Assembly (NCBI GenBank): GCA_026874595.1
Contig: CM049308.1
Location: forward strand, 19,284,001 to 19,348,000
DNA: 64,000 nucleotides
Origin: Sipunculus nudus
Taxonomy: Eukaryota; Annelida; Sipuncula; Golfingiida; Sipunculidae
Direction of reading: 5' to 3'
In this document: positions 38,521 through 50,213 of the stretch, in pieces
How positions within the stretch are numbered: position 1 is the first letter of the stretch
Layout: the number at the start of each line of letters is the position of its first letter
Made by a program: the position numbers and the translations under genes
The notes under the pieces: generated by a model
Told to the model about the DNA's origin: nothing
Database searches by the model: none
The model's input: the letters and a program-made list of their open reading frames with translations, nothing else

Positions 38521-41022
38521 TTTTCTTTTGAGTACTGTCTTTTGAGTACTGTTTTCAACCACCATGTCAAGTTTTGTTTACTTCAGGCTGGCCAAGTACA
38601 GTGTGGTATGCACAGTTGGTGCAACAGCCCTGGCCTCCCAAAGCTTTTACACAATGCCTTTCACTCAGTTTGCCCAGCAGAACTTCCCCTCAGTTGCATA
38701 TTTTTGCACTGTTGATTTAATTTCATAGGATGCACATGTATGGATTTAAGCCTTTAAGGTCTTAAATTTGAAAGCAATTGTTAAAAATTATAAAAAGAAA
38801 TTTTTAGATGACCATGTAATAAAAATAACTGCTGTTTACATCAGGCATTGCCTACGCCATAGGTGGTGTGGCCACCTGAAGCTGTTTATGTAATGACTGA
38901 CAGGCTGAATAAACTAGATGAATATTATAATATCAATCTTTAATTAAATTTTCATTCAGACTTTGGACTATTTTTAACTTTTTTTAAACAAAATAAATTT
39001 TCAGGATTTGAATCTCATGCACTGCATATTGCAAATTTATATTATTATTTTTTTTTAAATATTCAAATATCATTAAATATTAGGATCTTATATAAGAGCT
39101 CATTCACATGTTTGAATATATAATAAGGTGTAAATATTTTATACCATTTTATTCTCATCTTTTAAAGTTGGCAAGACCTTGCTGTGAATTACACTGGTAC
39201 ACTGGTCAGTTAATCAGGAATATTGGGCAAACTTTCATGGGATTCAGTTTTTAGCTCACATGGCCATATAGTTAACTATTGAGAACTATTACATATACAC
39301 ATTTCTTTTGTTTTTTAAATGTATTCTTTAGGCCTGTTACTATTTTTTTCCTTATTGCATCATTAAATGGTTTTAGGCAATAAGTTTCATATATTACACA
39401 ATGCAGATGCAATCTGTACCTAACTGGCTTGTTTTAACTTGTTTATAAAATTTAGTTTATGTTCATTTGAAGATGGAAAATTTTAATTTTTTACAGCATT
39501 TTATGCTTCAGCTATTGTCCATTATTCTACCATTTACACGGTTTTGTATGTTCCCAGTGGATATATTTACATGCATATTACAGTCATTAGTTAAAATACT
39601 GAAACTTTTACAAATACATGTATGTGATCATGAGTCTCCTCCATCTGTCATGTAGTCCAGAAAAGTGCAGAGTCAACACAACTACTAGGATTTTATACAA
39701 ATATTCTTAGAATAAATTTCAGCTGAGCACCATGACCCACAGGTCCCTTGTTTTCATCCCTCTTGAAGAATTAAAACATCTTGAATAAATCCCATATATA
39801 CCAGTATGACCCTAAATGCAGTGGTCCTGGAATAAGTATGTATTGCATGTAAAAATTGCTCATGGAAGCCCAGCTTTTGAAAGTCAAAATTCCTGATTGC
39901 TATATAAAAAGGTTGGTGACAATGCTCAGCTTGTTTTACTTGGGATGTTTAAAAACTGCCATGACTTCAGATATCTTTTTATGGATGTCTGTTACCTTAA
40001 GATTGAACTATTACCATTCCAGAACTACGTTGCAACAACCTCCTTTGAAAGCAAGGTTCACATTTGACAATATAATCTACACAAAAGCAGCACAACATAA
40101 TGACAAGATCAGTCTTCTCAGACTAAGTCCCATCTTTGTGTTTAGGATCTATTCATGATAGCTTTTCTAAATCCAGGCCAGCATACAATCCAGCATCTGT
40201 TATGGGGACTAGAAGGTTATACTTTCTACTCAACTTATATCTAAGAAAACTAATATTCATTAAAAGATTCATTACACATTTTACAAGGCTTTATTTTAAA
40301 TAAGTTAAAGGGACATAATCAGGCCCAATATTTTGCCTGTTCTTTCACACTATCTGTTCAGTTTTGCTTTATAAAAAAGTTTCCAAGCAAAACCTCCCAG
40401 AACACAGTCTCAGTACCCCACATATGGCTGTTCAACACCTTGTTATTGCTCTGTGTGTTGGTAAACACAGTTCACCTATTTACCATAACAAGGCTGCGTG
40501 ACCAGAGGTCAGATTGTGAACTGCAACACGCAGTTTCAGCCAGCGGGAACATGTATTACATTTTTGGGGCTAAGTCCATCAAGGCATCTCCTAATTGACG
40601 TATGTTGTGGCTCAGCTATGCACATGGCCACACACACTGTGTTTTTATTATGACACCTGTGATTACACCCAGTCCACTGTTTTAACACTCATTTACAGGA
40701 GTAAGCAAACAGTGTTCAAGGCAATATTTTCATATACAGATTTATATAAAAGGGAAGAAGTTATGTTTTGTGTAACTTCAACATGCTTTATATGTGATTT
40801 TGCCCCTTTAACTCACACAGTTCGGGCATGTAAAAAACATTGATATTCAAGCTTTACTCTTATATAAAATTATGAATTAACCTCACTTACCTTCACATTG
40901 TGTTAAAATATGTTGATTAATAATAATGTTATTTTATGTGATGAAATGTGATAGACAAAACAAAAAGGAAAACCATTTATGTATCAAAATAATTTAATCA
41001 TGCTTTAATATATAGAATACAA
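38521..41022. other. Intergenic, no gene seen
   Basis: AT-rich sequence with a few short open frames. The longest, 39856-40158, has no recognisable features. Confidence 0.5.
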
Positions 41023-41028
41023 TTTATT
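41023..41028 (-). promoter_or_regulatory. Candidate polyadenylation signal of PET117
   Basis: AATAAA on the minus strand, about 245 bases downstream of the predicted stop. The position is reasonable for a 3' UTR end, but AT-rich context makes single hexamers weak evidence. Confidence 0.4.
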
Positions 41029-41272
41029 CACAGTTCAATCAACAAGAGCCCATCACATGAAAACCCTATGCATATATAGATAATTCATAGGTCCTTTGAA
41101 TAAAATGTTTGAAATGTTCTTCTGGAGTCAAACTTGAAGGGTAGTGCCACAAGATTGCATCAACACATCATAAACTGGTCTAATGCTGCAGTTCAGGCAA
41201 AAATCCTTTCAAACTGCAAGAAACTTTGAAGGCTTCTGGATGTCAAGGTCATTAAATATCTGATAATCTGTG

Positions 41273-41303
41273 TCACCTGGTAGCCTCCTCTGCTGCTTTT
41301 TGG
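41273..41303 (-). CDS. PET117: PET117 exon 3 (last ten codons)
   Basis: The acceptor is ttattttgcag ending at 41304. In the phase set by exon 2 the exon reads SQKAAEEATR and stops, giving a length close to other PET117 proteins. A longer open frame through the same bases (KKQQRRLPGDTDYQIF) is in another phase and would need a different upstream exon. I take it as a shadow. Confidence 0.7.
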
Positions 41304-43145
41304 CTGCAAAATAACATAATTTTATTAAATTTAAACAGTTGTATTTGGCCCTCAGTTTACAATATATTGCATATTTCTCAAACATCTTGCTTAACATGTG
41401 CCTGTTGCTGTAGACTTACTATACCAATAAATACATTTCATTATTGTTAATATTATGGATGAAAGGTTCAACAACTTCTTTTTATCGTAAATGCAAATTA
41501 TTTAACACATTATACTTTTTGAGAAGCCTTCTTTATCACAAACTCCCCTGATAAAAAAAATGTGTACATGATTAGCTTTCAGAAAGCATGATTCTTGTAC
41601 GATAGCCCTATTTCAACTAAGGCTCATTCTTCACGTGCACTGATGTTTTTAAGGGTAAAGTAGAAATAATGCAAGTAATGTACAGTTGTGCATAAAGTAT
41701 TACAGAATGTGGATATAAGAACAATGCCTGCAGTTCTGCAATCCTTGGTTCAATATATTTAAGTCACTTGTCACCAGTTGGTGAGACAACAGCAACACTA
41801 TGTTCAGTATAATGCACATCTATTTTGTCACTGATCTTTTTGTCTAAAGCTCAAATAACCTGATGAATGTTCTGAATGTGATAAGTACCTGGCCATTTGT
41901 TCCTCCCTCTGCTGTTTTAGAATTCTGGTAAGCTTTGCTTGGTCCTCCAGGGCTTTCAGGTTTTGCCTCTTTTTCATCTCCTGTCTCTGCATATCCCTCA
42001 CCACACCATCACGCATTCTCTGAAATCACAAGTGTGATATAACTTCCCAATATTCCTTCATTCGAAACCAGAAAATATAGCCCGACACAACAATCCACCT
42101 ATAACACAGGAACATTGTTCATGCAAACATTTTTAATAGTATTAACAGTTTAACAATTCCAGCTATTACATTTCACATTTATACTTGAATATTAAACCTC
42201 CCTTCTGCTTCAACCCAAATATCAGCTGACATGTATATAACAATAACAACATGCATGGTCATTTTTAAAAAAAGTGACGATCCAAGGAGCAGATGAATCG
42301 AGGACCCCCTAAGTTATAAAAAGCAAATTTAAGGTCTTGGTGTATGTATACTGACAGACATATAATTGTTGTTAATGATTAAAATATATGTAATGAAGAA
42401 AGTGAGAGGAACATAAAAATAATCAGCATAAAAAATCAAGATACAAGCAGCTGACTATTTATTTAACACAGGTATCACACATAGGCTAGTAGGAGTTTAG
42501 TTTACAAAGTTTAGAGGGTTCTTTTATTTGCAGCCCAATACAATGCACCTATACCATGAACACATTATTACATAGTGTTACTTTTCTATGATAAGAGCAG
42601 ATATAAAGTAAACTTATAAAAAATAAGCATTATTATTAAATGAGTAAATACATTAGTCATTCAGAGGTTCTCATAAGTTGATATTATCAGCGCAAATTTG
42701 GATCATCTACCAAAACATGTCATTCTTGACACTGCCAAGTTATGGTGGAAAATCATAATGTGCTGATAAATTCAACTTTTGACAACCACTGATTCTGACA
42801 CACTTTTCAATATATTAGTATAATCCTTATTTTTTATCCTTAAATATATATATATATATATATCTCCTCCATGCTACAGAATATTAGTATTTTTTTTTAA
42901 ATTGTTTTCTCTTTTGTAAAATAAGTATATGAAAAAAAATCCGAACTACACTTTTACTCTTGTTCTATAAAGTATTATCGTACAAAACCAGCAAACTGAC
43001 TGTCAAATTTTGTTCAATACATGTCTATACTGTATACTATAGTCTATACCTTTCTATCTTTTTCTTGAGACGTGTGGACGTAAGATACGATGGCTGCCGT
43101 AAACCCGATGGCTCCGACTAAGGTTAGTTTTGCTGCCCTTGACAT
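41273..43145 (-). CDS. PET117: PET117, cytochrome c oxidase assembly factor (three exons, complete)
   Basis: Coding segments on the minus strand are 43145-43050, 42019-41889 and 41303-41273 (TGA at 41275-41273), giving 85 codons; human PET117 is about 81 aa. The N-terminus MSRAAKLTLVGAIGFTAAIV is a short hydrophobic segment after a basic start, as in PET117. It is followed by SYVHTSQEKDRK and by RMRDGVVRDMQRQEMKKRQN, aligning with the family signature R-L-R-D-G-V-x-R-D. PET117 is a mitochondrial matrix-facing, inner-membrane-associated protein that works with COX15/heme a delivery in complex IV assembly. The middle is charged and helical (KLTRILKQQREEQM). Introns are GT-AG. Confidence is high for the first two exons and moderate for the third. 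Confidence 0.9.
41889..42019 (-). CDS. PET117: PET117 exon 2 (family signature)
   Basis: On the minus strand the acceptor is tgtgatttcag before 42019, and the exon starts RMRDGVVRDMQRQ. The donor is GGCCAG|gtactt at 41888. Exon length is 131, so it leaves in phase 2. Unspliced, the frame runs on for 20 residues to a stop at 41830-41828; that read-through product is less like PET117 than the spliced one. Confidence 0.9.
43050..43145 (-). CDS. PET117: PET117 exon 1 (start codon, membrane segment)
   Basis: ATG is at 43145-43143. The exon has 32 codons and ends in phase 0 before a gtatag donor. It encodes the hydrophobic N-terminal helix plus YVHTSQEKDRK. It is too short to stand out as an ORF and was found because its product joins the PET117 signature of the next exon. 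A TC/CA microsatellite lies about 200 bases upstream of the start. Confidence 0.9.
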
Positions 43146-43339
43146 AATGCAGCTCTAAACTGAACCCCACATATCACTCTGGTTCTTCTGGAAAGCCTTT
43201 TTTACCTACAAACGTTCACAGACGTGTTTACAGAATCTTTGCTGCTCACATGTTTGACACTTCCGTCCTTGACCTTGGTTTGGTGTAATGGAGAATATGT
43301 TGCCAATGAGAATTTTCATGGATATCTTCTTCTTCTTAT

Positions 43340-43340
<1 letters not shown>

Positions 43341-43416
<76 letters not shown>

Positions 43417-43467
43417 GTACACACTAACACACACACGTACACACTAACACATACACACACACACACA
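43341..43467. repeat. TC/CA compound microsatellite
   Basis: A (TC)n run to 43404, then (CA)n with repeated ACACACGTACACACTAAC. It produces artificial open frames on both strands. Confidence 0.95.
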
Positions 43468-45488
43468 ATGGCTGGAACCAGGGTTTGATGAGGACTCGTC
43501 AATGAAAAAACGAAGAAACCTTGATCATTTGACCCAGGACAGGCACTTAAGCATGAGGCACCAAAGCATAAGGTGTACATGTCATATATTATATAATGTG
43601 GAACAATGTAAGATAAAATAAGATAACATAGCATAACATAACATAACATTTACTAATTAGCCTTTAGTAATGGAAATTAGTTGTTGACCTGCAATTCATA
43701 ACATTAAAATGAATATCATATATACATATGATACCCAGAACCCAGAACGTATTTGATTATGCATGTAGGCCTAAAAATAAGCATGTAAAATGATAAAACA
43801 CATAATTCTGCAGGTAAAACACATAATTCAAAACATTAAATATTTAGAGGGTTGTCAGTTAAAAAGTTCAATAATGTATGGAACAAGAGATTTTTTAAAG
43901 CAAGTAGTTCTGCAGAATGTTACATCTAAGCGTTTACCTGAAGGTAATATTAAAATTAACTCTGAATGTAGGGTGACGTATAGTGTGTCGTTCATGGCCT
44001 TCACAGATATATTGGTATGTGGCAAGAGAAGTACAAATTATTCTAAAACTTCTCTTCCTGATATTTTTTTTTCGCTGTTTCTTTAACTTATCAGATATAT
44101 TTGTAAATCAGCACTTACGTTGTTATTAGTACCTAGTTGCTGCTTCAAAACTAGTCCTAAACCTCTTTGAATGCGAATCGAGCGTTCAAACGACACTTTA
44201 GCGGAGCGGATAATTCGGCTCGCGATGGAAACAGTTTGGAACCACCTCTTTAGCTGGATTTAAACCGTTTGGACCCTGATATCGCCCAACTTTTTTAATG
44301 ATATCTTTACATTTTCTGAGGTTTATACAAAGTCAGAAATATCAAGGTGTTCAGTTGTTATTAGAGTATCAACAAACATGATTTGATTATATTAGTAAAC
44401 GATGTATAGTTAATAGGTTTGAAATAAACTTTAGTCTTATCTGTTGCTTATTAATTAATTTTAAAAAATTTCTTTAAACATGTTGCTCATATGGCCTATG
44501 CAACAAAATTTTCACCTGTCACCGGGTTGTTGAAGAAATGTGAATATTATGTTCGCATGAATTGATTGAAAATCTTCCAGGTGGAAAATGAGAATGCTAT
44601 GTTCCCCATTGGGAATACAGAAAATCCAGCCAATCCCGGGAAACTAGTATTTCCCCTTACTTTCGGAAAATATGACAATAAAGGCCATATATCAATAAGC
44701 AAAATAGGTCAAAATATATTCTAATAGTATTTGTGTGATAGTATATTAGAGGAGACTGGCACACATGATCAACCTATCTCACACCTTGAATTTGAATAAC
44801 ATTTAGTAAATTCAAAATATTAGACATAATATATATCTATTGATGCTACATTATAATCAGCTCGTTAATATTTTTAACTCTCCAGGTTATTTATTGTAAG
44901 AAGTGGCTGAAGGAAAAAGTAATAATATGCACACATATTCATTACGTATTCAAACTGCAACCATTACCAAATGTTAATTTTAAACCTAAAATTTACACAT
45001 TCATAGTGTTCATTTTGTGAAATGTGCATCTTGTGACTTTCATCCTGAAATGTACATATACAGAGTGTTCATTTTGCAACTTGTGCCACTCATGAACAAA
45101 CATGTGTATAGACTGGTACTACATAAATAAGTATAAAGATAAATTCTTATATCAAAATTAAAGTGTTTAACAATATCATAAAAATGTTTTCTGCTAATTT
45201 TCACCAACGATAACTATCTTATTATTTGGTGAGATAATACAAGCACAAAAATATTTTGCAGCAACAATGAATTGTCATTAAACTTGCCTCAGCATAAATA
45301 GTATCCTTTTTTTATTTTTAGGGAATAAGGAGAATTCCCGTTTTTCCGGGAAAGATTAGGATTCTTTGTTTGTGCCGGAAAGGACAGGGATCATTCCATA
45401 ATGAAGTTTTGTTTTACCTAGTAACAGAAAGACTTCTCATTCTTCCTGGGGAAAAACTTATTTTCACAGAAAACTGAGAATTCTCTTC

Positions 45489-45592
45489 CGACCCCCCCCC
45501 CCCCCCTCACACACAATTATATAGACTTACGAATGGTGTGTGTGTGTGTGTGTGAGTGAGAGAGAGAGGGGGGGAGAGTGAGAGAGAGAGAT
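45489..45592. repeat. Poly-C plus TG/AG compound microsatellite
   Basis: A C run (45491-45506), then (TG)n and (AG)n tracts, about 90 bases before PAN copy A1. Confidence 0.9.
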
Positions 45593-45683
45593 ACGTTATA
45601 CTGTTGCTAGAAAATGTAATATTAGATAAACACACACATTTGTAAAGGAAATCAGTTATAGATATTATTATTTGTGATTGACA

Positions 45684-45767
45684 GGTGTAGTCTGGACCCA
45701 CCATCGAAGCCGGAAAGTTTTATTTTTTAGGAGGTGACATTCGTCGTATATCGGATACTAAAAACTT
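45684..45767 (+). pseudogene. Fragment of PAN-like A exon (copy A1)
   Basis: After an acceptor-like gattgacag, the first 20 bases match copy A2 (47545) exactly, and similarity continues for about 80 bases (encoding VVWTHH, then a break). A 7-base T-rich insertion at about 45722-45729 introduces a stop, and similarity ends after TATCGGATACT. It cannot encode the cysteine core of the domain. I read it as a dead duplicate exon. Confidence 0.75.
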
Positions 45768-47544
45768 TATCATGGGGATTCTAGAGGATAGTTATGGATA
45801 CAAAATTTTAAAATAACAATTTTAGAAATCATCATTTGTTCAATGGTCGATACATTTATGGGACATCTTACAGGCTTTGTATGTTTATACCTCAAATATA
45901 AATATGTTTGAAATGAAAAATGATAAATCTGGTATATAAAATATTGGACAACCAATTCGGATGATTTATCTGAGAAACATCACTATATCCATTAAAAATT
46001 CCTGGACCATAAACACCACGATCTAACAGTAGAGACCTAAGAAAGCACCTGCATGTCCCTGTAGAAGGCTCTGTAAGTTTTTCCAGGCCCCTGAATTTAT
46101 ATCATTACAGATTATACCATTATAACAGTATTAATAAATAAAGGCAAGAAACGAGTATCAGAGTAGGTATAGCGAACAGCAGTATAAACTATTTATTTCT
46201 GACCTTACGATTAATGACAGTCCCACAAACTAAGCTCTTAAATGCACACAGAATTGGTCAAAGTGATCCAGAATGGCACAGTGTAAGATAGCAGGCCTAC
46301 CTACAACCCCTCTTATCTATATTTGGACTGACCCATTAATAGGCCACCCCTATTGTAAAGTAGGCTGGCGTACAGCAGGGTGCAAAAACGTCACTTTTTC
46401 TCTGGTGCCTGAATGACCTGGCCGACGTCTGGTCGGCACTTGGTTAAGTCATTTTGACGTGCTAAGGGGCTAAACGTTAATCGACATAGGGGAATTTCAG
46501 CAGCTGCCGCGATTGTTATAGTTCTCTGTTTTTCACGTTTAACTAACAGACTGGCAGTGTATGTTTCGGACAGACTTAATTTCGGTCATTTGTTGATTTT
46601 AAATTTAAATTTCTGTGTTGTTATTTATTTTCTGTGGGAAAAATCCTACAACAGAACCAACTCGAGTTCGGTCGCTAACTGCGTATGTTCAGCAGCTGAC
46701 ACGGGCAGAACGGCATGTTTTAAATTGATCGCGATCGCCGTATGCAGTCGTTCCGTGCGGTGAACTCCACGTGGGCTTTGTTTAAATTGCTTGTGCTCCG
46801 ACGCGCCACCTGCTGGTATAACTTGAAAGTAACACGACCGATTGTTTATCTGTAAATATCAAGCGACCCCTAGTTTAAAGCCCGTTCCTCTGTACGTGTG
46901 CTCTCTATTGACTGAATGACCGTTGAAACAGAAGCCCTGACATCTGTATAGGCAATGACTAAAACCACAATTCATGTTATTGGTTATATGACTTTTAGAA
47001 AACAAACGCCACGTGCAGGACCGCATCAGTTTGCCGAGAACTTGAGAGATGCATTTTGCGCGTGTTAAAAAGTGATATACTTGTTGAATTGGCTTTTGAC
47101 ACAAACGGAACCATTACAGAACGATAGAGCACATAAAAGTACTCTGAAATTGAGAATTTCAGATATTTCGGTCATCCAGCAACGTCTTCTGTCACATTTT
47201 TGTGAGCGGGGAACCGGTCGAGAAGATCCGATCGATCGAGAGGTTCACATTTAATCGGCTGAACTCCGAATTGTTCTGAATTGTTCCGCTCATCTAGTCC
47301 TCGCTTATCTGAGAAGGGGGCATGTTCATGTTTATCATGAACATTAATAAGTCCCAATTATAGAGTCATTGATGGCCCTCTGACACTCGTTTCCTACCTT
47401 TAATCTGTCTTATTATTACAGTGGTGTATTTATACCTATATGGTTTGAAGGGCATGTAGTGACACTGTTATGAGACAAACAAACCTGAAAACTAAAATTT
47501 ATGAAGAAAATTAATTAATTAATATTGTTCTTTCTATATGACAG

Positions 47545-47854
47545 GTGTAGTCTGGACCCACCATCCAAGCCGGAAAGTTTTAGGAGGTGAAATTCGTCGT
47601 ATATCGGGCACTGATGCATGTCGCTCAATGTAAAACACTTTGTCTAAGCGAGACACGAAGAAAATGTAGGTCCATAAATTTTTTTCTTAGCAATAATGAC
47701 TGTGACTTAATTGATAAGACTCAAGCGGAACACAACCACGTGACTCTCTATCTGTCGTATGGTGTAATTGACAACTACAACTATGTAGAAGCTGCGACAA
47801 ATGATGAAACAACGAAGGGGGCGACAATAATTGGAACAGCGGCTGTTCCATCAG
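47545..47854 (+). pseudogene. Frameshifted PAN-like A exon (copy A2)
   Basis: The acceptor is tatatgacag ending at 47544, with a gtgggt donor at 47855. It starts VVWTHHPSRKVLGGEIRRIS, like the intact A exons, but reaches TAA right after DACRSM. In a second frame the domain resumes as QCKTLCLSETRRKCRSI, with the expected Cys pattern, and continues to the donor (YNYVEAATNDETTKG). The length is 310, whereas intact copies are multiples of three (333 and 246). So there is a net shift near 47630, either real decay or an assembly error. Confidence 0.75.
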
Positions 47855-47937
47855 GTGGGTACTGTTTTTATACTGAACACTGAACACATCACGCCTGGTA
47901 AGAGGTAAAGAGATTATTAACTATTGTCTGGTTGCAA

Positions 47938-47940
<3 letters not shown>

Positions 47941-48033
<93 letters not shown>

Positions 48034-48038
48034 GTGTG
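47941..48038. repeat. TC, TA and TG compound microsatellite
   Basis: (TC)n then (TA)n then (TG)n without interruption. Confidence 0.95.
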
Positions 48039-48242
48039 GTGTTTTGCATGCATGCCGATAGTTTTCTGTAATAGTAAAAGTAAAAGAACATAAAAAGCTT
48101 TCCATATTCATTGTAGTAATGTTCGTACTACACAAAGAATTTTAGCCTGTAATAGAATATGATGAGTGTTACAGCTGTTTTTTAGACTCAAAGATATAAA
48201 TAATAATCATATAATTATAGAATATTATATAATATATATATG

Positions 48243-48284
<42 letters not shown>

Positions 48285-49426
48285 TAATAATAATAATACA
48301 AATATGATGGATTTTGCCTTTTGATTCAACTGGTTCCTACTTCCAGTCTGGTATAGGCACTGTTGAAGTTGCATTCCCCGCTTTGACATTCAAAAGTCTG
48401 CCGTAATTGTAAAGTGATAGAATATGGTATATCGAAAATTCACGAAGAAATAGTTATTTTTATCATTTTAACTACGCATTACGCCCTACAAATGTGTTGT
48501 TACTTGCCATAAACCAGACTAACCGTTACAGTTGTTTATGTAGTTTCGATCCATACCAAGGATTTCTGTAAAAGTACAGCATACCCCGCACAATAACCTT
48601 TCCGCTTGAGATTCCAAACACGGATGCGCACCCCAAAGCGACGGACACCTTAGCCCGCACAAAATTATTTTAAATATTTTAAAATATATAAATATTTTAT
48701 TCTTTTTTTTTTATTTAGCGGTCGACACAAAATATGTGCAATTTTGCCAATATGCAGGAAAGATAAAACATAGTTCTGGAAATAGATGATATGAAATTTC
48801 ATTTATTTTCATCCAAATCTGTCCAAAGATCGATCTTTTGAAAAAGCACAACTCAGAAAAAAGTATGATCGCTGTTTCTTGATATACTACGCTCTTTACA
48901 CAGCGCTTTACCCATAGGCCAACTCCCTATATCGTACGCGCTGTTTGTTTTGACCTTGAATTCTAAATCTCTACACCAGGGGGAGCACTGTATTTTGGTC
49001 CAATCAGATGAGACCCTGTGCTGGAAGACAAAACGATTTACCAGCCAAGCGAGGAACACACGGAGCTAATGTCGTTCATTTCGTTTTGAGTGACAGCTCA
49101 TCGCCCCGGCGACCGTTTGAACAGGCCACAAGCTCAGAGTGAATGGCCTCACACGTGGTTTCTGGGCGGAGCCTGATGCCTGTCGAGTGTTTGTTGACTT
49201 GCATCTGGTTGGCCGCTAGTCACATTAGCAGTTTTTTTCAGCAGACAGGACAGGCCCATGTGCACCACTTGGTGTTTAAGTGCATCATAAACGGTCAAAG
49301 CAGGCAGCGGGAAAATCAGTAGCTTCTTTAGAAGCACAAAATTTCCGCTGCCTCGGGAGCGTATTGATATACCAACACTTAATGTCGTCCCCGATAGGAG
49401 TCGCTAGCACTTCGGCCGGGAAAAAA

Positions 49427-49833
49427 TACTTTTTGTTGCCCTTTTGGTCGCGAGGGTTTTAAATTCGGAATTTTCGCTGGAAAAAAATCACGAAAATAAA
49501 ACCTTCGTGAACAAGAGGTCCGATCGTCGAGAGCATGTCAAAGGCAGAATAGACATGTTATGAATATCATTAGATATGATGTATGTCACCCCTAAATCAA
49601 AGAATATTACTTTAATTGATGTGTTAGGCCTATATTTCAAATTATCTTCCATTGATGAATAATAACGTACGATGTTCATTTGGTTCCCGTTCAATTTTCT
49701 TACAATTTTGCGCAAATATAAATTAATATTATTAATAATGAATATACTCTTTGTACGTTATTAAAATTAACCCTTGCGAAACAAAGAAAAGTTATAATCG
49801 CGTAAATTCAACCACGCGAAGTCAACCATAGTA
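49427..49833. mobile_element. TTCGCGA-rich MITE, copy 2
   Basis: The left end TACTTTTTGTTGCC is followed by GGTCGCGAGGGTTTT; the right end is CACGCGAAGTCAACCATAGTA. It lies just upstream of the A3 exon of PAN locus 1 and is more diverged than copy 1. Confidence 0.7.
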
Positions 49834-49880
49834 GTTCCCGTAATTAGCTCTACATGTGCATGTGTTTGTGTTTTACACAG

Positions 49881-50213
49881 GAGTGGTTTGGACCAGGTAT
49901 CCTAATAAGCAAATGCCTTCCAAAACCCTTGGCATGCTGTCAGGTTACCTTGCTGCCAGACTTGAACGATGTAAACAACACTGTCTGGACCATACACCGA
50001 CAAAGTACATGGCCATCGAATATATAGGTAGTTTAAAGAGATGTTTCTTGAAAAGTATGAATCTTGCCCAAGGAGCAGTTATTGGTTTCGACCCTGGCAA
50101 AGACTTGTACGACTACGTCATCGGCACGACTCCAGCGAAGCAAGCCACGGCTATGATTACATCACCAGCGATGACGTCAACAACTCCCGTTCTTTTCGCT
50201 CCAATGTTCTCTG
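49881..50213 (+). CDS. PAN-like A exon, intact copy A3 (locus 1)
   Basis: The acceptor is gttttacacag ending at 49880; the donor is TCTG|gttagt at 50214; phase 1 at both ends. It reads VVWTRYPNKQMPSKTLGML, then RCKQHCLDHTPTKYMAIEY, KRCFLKSMN and DYVIGTT. Compared with copy A4 the third core cysteine (LCMSID) is Tyr (KYMAIEY), which would leave one cysteine unpaired or change the disulfide map. It is 29 codons longer than A4 because of a Thr/Ser/Pro tail. Unspliced, it stops five bases into the intron. Confidence 0.8.

Larger units (their letters stand above)
43146..45683. other. Region between PET117 start and first PAN exon copy
   Basis: It holds the presumed PET117 promoter, a TC/CA microsatellite (43341-43467) and AT-rich DNA. 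I looked for a signal-peptide exon for PAN locus 1 and found none; the hydrophobic open frame at 43288-43488 is made by the TC repeat. Confidence 0.5.
47855..49880. other. Interval between PAN copies A2 and A3
   Basis: It holds TC/TA/TG microsatellites (47941-48038), TA repeats (48233-48286) and a MITE (49427-49833). No exon seen. Confidence 0.6.

Noticed and set aside
39856-40158. 100-codon plus-strand open frame
   Set aside because: No recognisable domain and no supporting splice structure.
41209-41397. KKQQRRLPGDTDYQIF open frame as PET117 tail
   Set aside because: It is out of phase with the donor of PET117 exon 2; the in-phase reading gives a normal-length protein.
43206-43649. 147-codon minus-strand open frame and hydrophobic plus-strand frames at 43224-43488
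   Set aside because: Made by the TC/CA microsatellite (runs of RERERE, SLSLSL, THTHTH); no family features.
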